The notes under the pieces are model-generated. The model was not told where the DNA came from, did no database searches, and was given only the letters and a program-made list of their open reading frames with translations. DNA of 16,969 nt, from NCBI GenBank assembly GCA_033856535.1, contig JAWVEV010000149.1, forward strand, positions 1 to 16,969. Direction: 5' to 3'. This stretch comes from JAWVEV01 sp033856535. Lineage in GTDB: Bacteria; Actinomycetota; Thermoleophilia; Miltoncostaeales; Miltoncostaeaceae. The translations under genes and the position numbers were made by a program. Of this stretch, positions 11,281 through 16,969 are shown piece after piece. How positions within the stretch are numbered: the first letter of the stretch is position 1; each line of letters opens with the position of its first letter.

Positions 11281-12153
11281 CTACTTCGTGACGGTCAGCC
11301 GCTTCACCATCCCGTAGGTGTTGTGGGACCGGCCGGCGCTGTGGCGGTCGGCGAAGAAGCAGGCGACCACGTAGCGGCCCGGCGGCAGGTGGATCCGGAT
11401 CGCGTTGTCGCTACCCGGGGACACCAGCCCGATCACGTTCACGAACGTGCCGGGGGGCGGGCCCTGATCCTCCGCCCCGCTCACCAGGTCGCGGGCAACC
11501 TTGGCCGCGCTGACGCCGGGGTTGAGCCGGATGCCGGCCAGGAAGTGGTTGTTGCTGCCGATGTTGGCGATCTCGAGCGTCCCGCTGCCCCGGATCCGCG
11601 CCGGCCCGATGATCCCGTAGTCGTAGAGCCGGATCCGGGCGTCGGCCTTCGGTGCCGGCGCGCCGCTCGGCGGACCGACCGCCTCGAAGTCGACCGCCGG
11701 GCCCAGGCCCTTGCCGTCGGGAATGTTCCCGAGGGCGACGTAGGTCGCCGGCGCGAGCTTCACCGAGGTCTGGAAGGTCGTGCCCGGCTCGACGAACTGG
11801 GAGGTCTCGATGGAGACCAGCGCGTCGGGCACCGCCGCCGACTTCGAGGTGAAGCCGCGCAGCTCGTCGAGCGTCACCCCCGGGCGCAGGCGCACCAGCC
11901 CCATGTTCACGCCCTCGTCGCCCGTGTTGCGGAGCGTGACGTCGGTCGGGCCGACGTGCACCGTCTCCGGCCGCATGATCTCCACGTCGCGCGGACCGGG
12001 GCTCGTGACGATGAGCGAGTCGCGCGCGGCCTGCGCCTGGGCGGCGTCGCGCGCCCCCGGCGCCAGCGCGATCGTGGCGAGCACGGCCGCGACCGCCAGC
12101 ATCGTGGCGACGACCAGGTTGCGGCCCGATCGCGCCCACCTCGAGGACGACAT
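11281..12153 (-). CDS. Secreted tandem cupredoxin-like protein
   Basis: A 290-aa exported protein. Residues 12-41 are a signal segment (LVVATMLAVAAVLATIAL, then QAQA). Two similar halves follow. Half 1 (about 60-160) carries DVTLRNTGDEGVNMGLVRL, RPGVTLDELRG and LAPATYVALGNIPDG. Half 2 (about 185-290) carries the parallel SGTLEIANIGSNNHFLAGIRL, NPGVSAAKVARDL and LPPGRYVVACFFADRH. Half 2 keeps a possible type I copper set (His203, Cys265, His271 or His277, Met282), ending in GMVKRLTV as in plastocyanin-like folds. Half 1 has Met84 where the first His should be, and no Cys, so it looks metal-free. The ATG is preceded by a purine-rich GGGAGGGAAGAGGG. Electron transfer, copper binding or a purely structural role are all possible. 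Confidence 0.75.
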   Translation of the reverse strand: MSSSRWARSGRNLVVATMLAVAAVLATIALAPGARDAAQAQAARDSLIVTSPGPRDVEIMRPETVHVGPTDVTLRNTGDEGVNMGLVRLRPGVTLDELRGFTSKSAAVPDALVSIETSQFVEPGTTFQTSVKLAPATYVALGNIPDGKGLGPAVDFEAVGPPSGAPAPKADARIRLYDYGIIGPARIRGSGTLEIANIGSNNHFLAGIRLNPGVSAAKVARDLVSGAEDQGPPPGTFVNVIGLVSPGSDNAIRIHLPPGRYVVACFFADRHSAGRSHNTYGMVKRLTVTK

Positions 12154-12178
12154 CCCTCTTCCCTCCCGCTCGTCGGCC

Positions 12179-12195
12179 GCCGGGGCCGCCCCGGC
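12179..12195. promoter_or_regulatory. Perfect 7-base inverted repeat in the divergent intergenic region
   Basis: GCCGGGG (12179-12185) and CCCCGGC (12189-12195) flank CCG. For the minus-strand cupredoxin-like gene it would lie at the very 5' end of the leader, just after the predicted transcription start near 12198. For the plus-strand ABC operon it is about 70 bases upstream. It may be an mRNA-stabilising stem-loop or a protein-binding site. Confidence 0.3.
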
Positions 12196-12204
12196 TGATG
12201 TCCC

Positions 12205-12234
12205 TTCCTATGCGCCGCCCGATGCCGGGGTCAA
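12205..12234 (-). promoter_or_regulatory. Putative promoter of the cupredoxin-like gene
   Basis: Read on the minus strand, TTGACC (bases 12229-12234) is followed after 18 bases by TAGGAA (12205-12210). These match the housekeeping hexamers at 5/6 and 3/6. The predicted leader is about 45 bases and includes a GGGAGG ribosome-binding site. The divergent ABC operon has only a TAGCGT (12252-12257), 8 bases before its ATG, as a -10 candidate. Confidence 0.35.
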
Positions 12235-12265
12235 GCCGCCGCACGGTGGGATAGCGTGGCCAGGG

Positions 12266-13403
<1,138 letters not shown>

Positions 13404-13411
<8 letters not shown>

Positions 13412-14063
13412 GATCCGCTGGGACTGGATCTCGCGGAACGCCGACGAGATCCAGGCGCGGACGATCGAGCACCTCGCGCTGGTCTCGGTCTCGACGGGCA
13501 TCGCGGTGGCCGTGGCGATCCCGATCGGGATCGCGGTGCGCGGCCGGCGGATCCCGTTCGCGACCGCCACCGGCGTCGCCGGGATCCTCTACACGATCCC
13601 GAGCCTGGCGATGTTCGCCTTCCTGCTGCCGATCTTCGGCATCGGCTTCACGCCGGCGGTCGTCGGCCTGGTCCTCTACGCGCTGCTGATCCTGATCCGC
13701 AACACCGCCGTCGGGCTCGAGGGCGTGCCGCCGGCCGTGCGCGAGGCGTCGGTCGGCATGGGGCTCACGCCCCGGCAGGTGCTGACCCGGGTGGAGCTGC
13801 CGCTGGCGTTGCCGGCGATCATGGCCGGGATCCGGCTGGCCATGGTCAGCACGGTGGGGATCGCCACGGTCGCGGTGCTGATCGGCGGCGGCGGGCTCGG
13901 CTCGCTGATCTACAGCGACGGCATCCAGCGCGGGCTCTTCCTCACGCCGATCGTGGTGGGCGCCGTCTGCGCCACGGTCATGGCGATCGCCCTGGACCTG
14001 CTGCTGGTCCTGGCCGAGCGCATGCTGACGCCCTGGGCGCGCGCGCGGACGGGGGACCGGTGA
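13404..14063 (+). CDS. opuCB: Osmoprotectant ABC transporter, permease subunit 1
   Basis: A 219-aa inner-membrane permease of the ProW/OpuCB type. Hydrophobic segments lie near 25-46, 55-80, 83-101, 138-165 and 180-205, in line with the five-to-six-helix core of the family. The EAA cytoplasmic loop that docks on the ATPase is clear at about 108-135: GVPPAVREASVGMGLTP followed by VLTRVELPLALP. The GTG start at 13404 lies inside the end of the ATPase gene, an 8-base overlap, so translation is coupled. Its own stop overlaps the next start in GTGA. Confidence 0.93.
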
Positions 14064-14749
14064 GCCTCGTCGCCGACACGTGGGACGCCTTCACCAACCC
14101 GCTCAACGACGGCTGGGGCCAGACGCGCACCCACGTCGAGCTGTCCGCGGCGGCGCTCGGCCTCGCGGCCGCGACCGGGCTGGCGCTCGGCGTGCTCTGC
14201 GCCAAGATCGGCCGCGGCGCGGCCTTCGTCGTGATCACGGTCTCCAACCTCGGCCGCACCGTGCCGACCTTCGCGGTGATCGCGCTGGTGCTGGCGGTCT
14301 CCTCGCTCGGGCGCTGGCCGGCCGTGATCGGCCTCTTCGGGCTGGGCGTGCCGCCGATCCTGCTGAACACCTACACCGGGATCCGGGGGGTCGACCGCGG
14401 CGCCGTCGATGCCTCGCGCGGCATGGGCCTGACCGGCCCGCAGATCCTCGCCCGCGTGGAGCTGCCGCTCGCGATCCCCCTCATCTTCGCCGGCATCCGC
14501 ACCTCGGCCGTCCAGATCGTCGCCACCGCGGCGCTGGCCGGGCTGGTCGGCGTGGGCGGCCTGGGCGTGATCGTCCAGAGCGGCCTCTCGAACGATCAGA
14601 CCGAGGTGCTGCTCGCCGGCGCGATCCCGATCGCGCTGCTGGCGATCCTCGCGGAGGCGCTCTTCGGCGCCGCCCAATGGCTGTTGACCCCGCGGGGCCT
14701 GCGACTCGCTCGTCGAGCCGCGCCCCGCCGTCCCAGGAGGACCCTGTGA
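14060..14749 (+). CDS. opuCD: Osmoprotectant ABC transporter, permease subunit 2
   Basis: A 229-aa second permease of the importer, expected to pair with the first as a heterodimer. The EAA loop reads DRGAVDASRGMGLTGPQIL then ARVELPLAIPL, and membrane segments surround it (for example AAALGLAAATGLALGVL, FAVIALVLAVSSLG and IVATAALAGLVGVGGLGVIV). Unlike the first permease it has a longer N-terminus (SLVADTWDAFTNPLNDGWGQ) before the first helix. The GTG start is coupled to the previous stop by a 4-base GTGA overlap. The binding-protein start overlaps its end in the same way. Confidence 0.93.
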   Translation: MSLVADTWDAFTNPLNDGWGQTRTHVELSAAALGLAAATGLALGVLCAKIGRGAAFVVITVSNLGRTVPTFAVIALVLAVSSLGRWPAVIGLFGLGVPPILLNTYTGIRGVDRGAVDASRGMGLTGPQILARVELPLAIPLIFAGIRTSAVQIVATAALAGLVGVGGLGVIVQSGLSNDQTEVLLAGAIPIALLAILAEALFGAAQWLLTPRGLRLARRAAPRRPRRTL

Positions 14750-15699
14750 CCAGACTCCACCGACGACCGCTCGCGCTCCTCGCGCTGGCGCTGCTCGCGA
14801 GCGTCGCCATGCTCGCCGGCTGCGGCGGCGACGGGGGCGACGCGGACGGCCCGGGCTCCGGCACCTCGGTGATCGTCGCCGACAAGGGCTTCTCCGAGAG
14901 CAGGATCGTCGCCCAGCTCTACGCGCAGGCGCTCCGGGGCCAGGGCTTCGATGCCGACGTCACGGGCCTGGGCAGCACCAAGATCGCCGACGGCGCGATC
15001 CGCAACGGCGACATCGACCTCTACCCCGAGTACACCGGGACGGCGTTCCTGAACGTGCTCGGCCGCTCCGCCACCGACGCCGGGAGCCCGCAAGTGGTGT
15101 TCCAGGAGGTCGCCGACGCCTACGCCGGCCGCGGCCTGACCGCGCTCCCGCCGTCGCCGTACAACAACGGCAACGAGGTGGCCTGCACGCAGGACGCGGT
15201 CGACGAGTACGACCTGAAGACCCTCTCCGACCTCGGGCGCGCCTCGGGCGACCTGGTCTACTCGGCCAACGCCGAGCACATCACGCGCGACGACGGCCTG
15301 CCGCTGCTCCACAGCGCGTACGGCGTGAGCTTCAAGGACGTCATCAACGTCGACATCAGCTTGCGCTACAAGCCGATCGAGGACGGCGACGCGGACTGCG
15401 TCTACGCCTTCGGCACCGACCCGTCCCTCGCGACGCTGCCGCTGGTGGTGCTCGAGGATGACAAGGGCACCTTCTCGGCCGGCGTGCCGTTCCAGAACTT
15501 CCCCGTCGTGAGCACCAAGTTCCTGGACGGGCTGTCCGACGAGGCGCGCGGCTCGCTCGAGGACACGCTCGCCTCGGTGAACGCGCTGCTCACCGACGAG
15601 AACATCCGGGCGCTGATCGCCAAGGTCGACTTCGACAAGGACGACCCGAGCGACGTGGCGGACGACTTCCTCGCCGAGAACCTGACCGAGAGCTCCTAG
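14746..15699 (+). CDS. opuCC: Osmoprotectant ABC transporter, substrate-binding lipoprotein (OpuAC/ProX family)
   Basis: A 317-aa exported lipoprotein that captures the compatible solute outside the membrane. The GTG at 14746 is well fixed: AGGAGG at 14735-14740 lies 5 bases upstream, and GTGA overlaps the permease stop. The signal peptide ends in lipobox LAGC, so Cys26 would be lipidated. An acidic Gly/Asp-rich linker follows (GGDGGDADGPGSG). The mature domain has the family landmarks SVIVADKGFSESRIVAQLYA, then YPEYTGTAF, YNNGNEVACTQ and FQNFPVVSTKF; the tyrosines and phenylalanines in these are candidates for the aromatic cage that holds a quaternary ammonium group. It is the last gene of the four-gene operon. 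Ligand choice among betaine, choline, carnitine and proline betaine cannot be settled here. Confidence 0.93.
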   Translation: MTRLHRRPLALLALALLASVAMLAGCGGDGGDADGPGSGTSVIVADKGFSESRIVAQLYAQALRGQGFDADVTGLGSTKIADGAIRNGDIDLYPEYTGTAFLNVLGRSATDAGSPQVVFQEVADAYAGRGLTALPPSPYNNGNEVACTQDAVDEYDLKTLSDLGRASGDLVYSANAEHITRDDGLPLLHSAYGVSFKDVINVDISLRYKPIEDGDADCVYAFGTDPSLATLPLVVLEDDKGTFSAGVPFQNFPVVSTKFLDGLSDEARGSLEDTLASVNALLTDENIRALIAKVDFDKDDPSDVADDFLAENLTESS

Positions 15700-15719
15700 T
15701 CCCTGAGCCAGGACGGCGC

Positions 15720-15747
15720 GGCGCCCGGGCCCCGCGCCCGGGGCGCC
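15720..15747. terminator. Strong GC hairpin downstream of the osmoprotectant operon
   Basis: GGCGCCCGGGC (15720-15730) pairs with GCCCGGGGCGCC (15736-15747) as an 11-pair stem with one bulged base and a 5-base loop. It starts 20 bases after the binding-protein stop. There is no T-run, as is common in very GC-rich actinobacteria, so it may act as a transcript-end stabiliser or an L-shaped terminator. It lies inside the degraded PD40 frame. Confidence 0.45.
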
Positions 15748-16066
15748 GAGCCGTCCGCGGCCATCACGGTCACCCGGCTCGCCCCGGTCCGGTCGGTGCT
15801 CGCGAACGCGATGCGGGTCCCGTCGGGCGAGAAGCGCGGCAGCAGGTCGTCGGCCCGGACGCTCCGTGTGAGCCGCCGCTGGCCGCTCCCGTCGGCCGCC
15901 ATGACGCAGATCTCGTTGTTGCGGTCGCGGTTGCTGGCGAAGGCGATCCGCCGACCGTCGGGCGAGGCGACCGGGAAGTAATCCGAGGCGCGGTTGCGCG
16001 TCAGCCGGACCGCCGGGCCACCGGCCGTTCCGTCACGCCGCCTCCCGGTCGAGATCGCGATGCTCG

Positions 16067-16085
16067 CATACTCCCGGGGTCTATG
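16067..16085 (+). promoter_or_regulatory. Candidate CsoR operator overlapping the csoR promoter
   Basis: The 19-base imperfect palindrome CATAnnCCCnGGGnnTATG is centred on 16076. A G/C-tract core flanked by A/T-rich arms is the layout of CsoR/RcnR-family operators. It overlaps TATGTA (16082-16087), a possible -10 element, and ends 13 bases before the csoR ATG. Repressor bound here would block its own promoter, the usual CsoR feedback. Confidence 0.55.
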
Positions 16086-16098
16086 TAACAATCGGCGG

Positions 16099-16395
16099 AT
16101 GACGACCTCCGACACCCCGACCCGCGGCTACTCGAGCGACCGCGACGCCCTGCTGAAGCGCCTCGCGCGCATCGAGGGGCAGGTGCGCGGCATCAAGGGC
16201 ATGGTCGAGGACGACCGCTACTGCATCGACGTGCTGCAACAGATCACGGCGGTGCAGGCGGCGCTCGACAAGGTCGCCCTGGGCCTGGTCGAGGGGCACG
16301 CCCGCCACTGCGTGATGGGCGCGGAGGGTGACGCGCGCGAGGAGATGACCAGCGAGCTGATCACCGCGCTCGGACGCCTGGTCGGCCGCCGATAG
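16099..16395 (+). CDS. csoR: CsoR-family copper-sensing transcriptional repressor
   Basis: A 98-aa all-helical repressor of the CsoR/RcnR (DUF156) family. It binds operator DNA without metal and releases it when Cu(I) binds. The family core is clear: LLKRLARIEGQVRGI (18-32), then MVEDDRYCIDVLQQI, then LVEGHARHC. The copper triad is intact as Cys42, His67 and Cys71, with the Tyr before Cys42 and the H-x3-C spacing of copper-sensing members rather than nickel (RcnR) or formaldehyde (FrmR) sensors. The ATG at 16099 is chosen because the operator-like palindrome and promoter lie just upstream; an in-frame ATG at 15994 would translate through them. A GGCGG lies directly before the ATG, so the leader is very short. 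No copper exporter gene is in the window, so its other targets lie elsewhere. Confidence 0.9.
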   Translation: MTTSDTPTRGYSSDRDALLKRLARIEGQVRGIKGMVEDDRYCIDVLQQITAVQAALDKVALGLVEGHARHCVMGAEGDAREEMTSELITALGRLVGRR

Positions 16396-16396
16396 C

Positions 16397-16417
16397 GGCG
16401 GGGGGCCAGCGGCCGCC
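16397..16417. terminator. Inverted repeat between convergent csoR and VOC genes
   Basis: GGCGG (16397-16401) and CCGCC (16413-16417) flank an 11-base GC-rich loop and fill the 22-base gap between the two stops. A second small stem GCCGC/GCGGC (16385-16399) surrounds the csoR stop. Neither has a T-run. Confidence 0.2.
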
Positions 16418-16801
16418 TCAGCTCCGGTCCGGCAGCTCCTGGACGGACCAGCCGTTGCCGTCGGGGTCGCGGAAGAAGACGAACGCCCCCCAGGGCTCGC
16501 GCACGATCTCGCTCACCTCGACCCCGCGCTCCGCCAGGTAGGCGTGCGCGGCCTCGATGTCCGCCACCACGAGCTGCAGCCCCTGGACGGCGCCCGGCTC
16601 GCTTCCCTCCAGCCAATCGCCGGCCAGGTGGATCGACGTGGGCGAGCCCGGGGGCGTAAGCTGCACGAAGCGGCGCATGCCGCCCTCAACGGGGGCCTCC
16701 ACGTCGTGGTCGGCGGTGAAGCCCACGCCGTCCACGTAGAAGGCCTTCGCGCGGTCCACATCCGACACGGGCACCGCGATCAACCCCAGGCGCCAATCCA
16801 T
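16418..16801 (-). CDS. VOC-superfamily (glyoxalase/bleomycin-resistance fold) protein
   Basis: A 127-aa single-unit VOC protein made of two beta-alpha-beta-beta-beta modules. The first reads LGLIAVPVSDVDRAKAFYVD, then GVGFTADHDVE and RFVQLTPPGSPTSIHLAG. The second reads GLQLVVADIEAAHAYLAERG, then FVFFRDPDGNGWSVQELP. The DPDGN near the end and the AFY helix are family hallmarks. Members are small dioxygenases, lyases, epimerases or antibiotic binders. Only some metal ligands can be guessed here (the Glu of VQEL), so no activity is assigned. The start at ATG 16801 begins the first strand directly; an in-frame ATG at 16858 would extend into the upstream gene's end. A GAGGG lies about 9 bases before the ATG. 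The upstream gene ends 26 bases away on the same strand, so co-transcription is likely. Confidence 0.88.
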   Translation of the reverse strand: MDWRLGLIAVPVSDVDRAKAFYVDGVGFTADHDVEAPVEGGMRRFVQLTPPGSPTSIHLAGDWLEGSEPGAVQGLQLVVADIEAAHAYLAERGVEVSEIVREPWGAFVFFRDPDGNGWSVQELPDRS

Positions 16802-16827
16802 GGGAGGACCCTCGCGCGGGGCGAGAG

Positions 16828-16969
16828 CTAGCTGGCCGCCTCCGCGGTGCGCTCCCATTCGCGCAGCGCCCAGGAGAGCTCCTGCTGGAGCTCGCGGTGG
16901 CGCTCGCCGCGCTCGGCGAGGCGGTCGCGATCGGCCAGCACCGCCGGGTCGGCCAGCTCGGCCTCGACC
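16828..16969 (-). CDS. C-terminal end of a probable ABC-F family ATPase, cut by the window edge
   Basis: The last 46 codons and TAG stop (16828-16830) of a gene entering from the right edge; it has no start inside the window. The peptide begins VEAELADPAVLADRDRLAE and continues with a charged helix, then LSWALREWERTAEAAS. The order E-A-E-L-A-D-P-x-x-x-A-D, a Glu/Leu-rich coiled coil and a final W-E resembles the C-terminal domain of ABC-F ribosome-associated ATPases (Uup/EttA type). No ATPase motif is within view, so the name rests on the tail alone; another coiled-coil protein is possible. It lies 26 bases upstream of the VOC gene on the same strand. Confidence 0.6.
   Translation of the reverse strand, partial: VEAELADPAVLADRDRLAERGERHRELQQELSWALREWERTAEAAS

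Larger units (their letters stand above)
15696..16115 (-). pseudogene. Fragment of a TolB-like PD40 beta-propeller gene
   Basis: An open frame of 139 codons whose last 105 or so encode about two PD40/WD40-like propeller units: FPVASPDGRRIAFASNRD with ICVMAADGSGQRRLT, then PRFSPDGTRIAFASTDR with VTVMAADGS. Full PD40 or TolB-like proteins have five or more such units and an export signal; here there is no signal peptide. The first 30 codons (from the ATG at 16113-16115) look unlike the family. They run across the csoR promoter and 17 bases into csoR, so they are probably not coding. I read it as the decayed 3' end of a larger gene. Its stop and the convergent binding-protein stop share the palindrome CTAG (15696-15699). 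Confidence 0.6.

Noticed and set aside
11780..12265. Upstream extension of the osmoprotectant ATPase frame to 11780
   Set aside because: It runs antisense through the cupredoxin-like gene; the ABC fold begins right after the ATG at 12266.
13910..14677. Minus-strand 255-codon frame opposite the permease genes
   Set aside because: It is an Asp/Arg/Gly-rich shadow with no recognisable domain, opposite two confident permease genes.
14080..14745. Upstream extension of the binding-protein frame
   Set aside because: This part is an out-of-frame reading of the second permease; the lipoprotein signal and AGGAGG fix the start at 14746.
15994..16098. Earlier csoR start at 15994
   Set aside because: It would translate through the operator-like palindrome and promoter, and the extra residues do not resemble CsoR proteins.
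16802..16858. Earlier start for the VOC protein at 16858
   Set aside because: It would overlap the end of the upstream ABC-F-like gene and adds residues with no counterpart in the VOC fold.

Overview
The window is very GC-rich, with strong G/C bias at third codon positions that opens long spurious reading frames on both strands. GTG starts, short gaps and 4-base start/stop overlaps are common. This fits a high-GC actinobacterium. Arg/Gln-rich 'QLRINQRIAQAALRRV' repeats at the end of a secreted protein make a Thermoleophilia/Solirubrobacterales-type organism my best guess, but that is an inference. I see no transposase, integrase, phage gene, CRISPR array, tRNA or rRNA. No gene-free stretch exceeds 300 bases.

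Layout, left to right. (1) The 3' part of an M42 aminopeptidase gene (+) converges on a rhomboid protease gene with an N-terminal zinc finger (-). (2) A large glutamate synthase gene, gltB (+), has a recognisable promoter and leader, no gltD beside it, and an alpha/beta hydrolase gene 10 bases downstream. (3) A secreted-protein block (+) follows: a Kelch propeller protein with a triplicated helical tail, then an Ig-like protein with a Cys-bracketed, exactly duplicated basic tail, then a coupled 66-aa ORF whose end resembles Phd-type antitoxin tails. (4) A secreted tandem cupredoxin-like protein (-) is divergent from the next operon. (5) A four-gene osmoprotectant ABC importer operon (+) runs ATPase-CBS, permease, permease, binding lipoprotein. 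(6) A PD40/TolB-like gene fragment (-) shares a CTAG with the importer's last stop. (7) csoR (+) carries a palindromic operator-like site in its promoter. (8) A VOC/glyoxalase-fold gene (-) precedes the C-terminal end of what looks like an ABC-F ATPase gene (-), which runs off the window.

How the genes relate. gltB is ammonia-assimilation housekeeping and the ABC operon is osmoprotectant uptake; both are ordinary. The least explained part is 7.57-11.26 kb. It encodes two secreted proteins that share a plan: N-terminal signal, beta-rich ectodomain, Pro-rich linker, then repeated very basic helices. In front of it lie two mutually exclusive hairpins, and behind it the antitoxin-tail ORF. This is the best candidate for something undescribed, probably a cell-surface or wall-associated module. 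No function can be proven from sequence alone.
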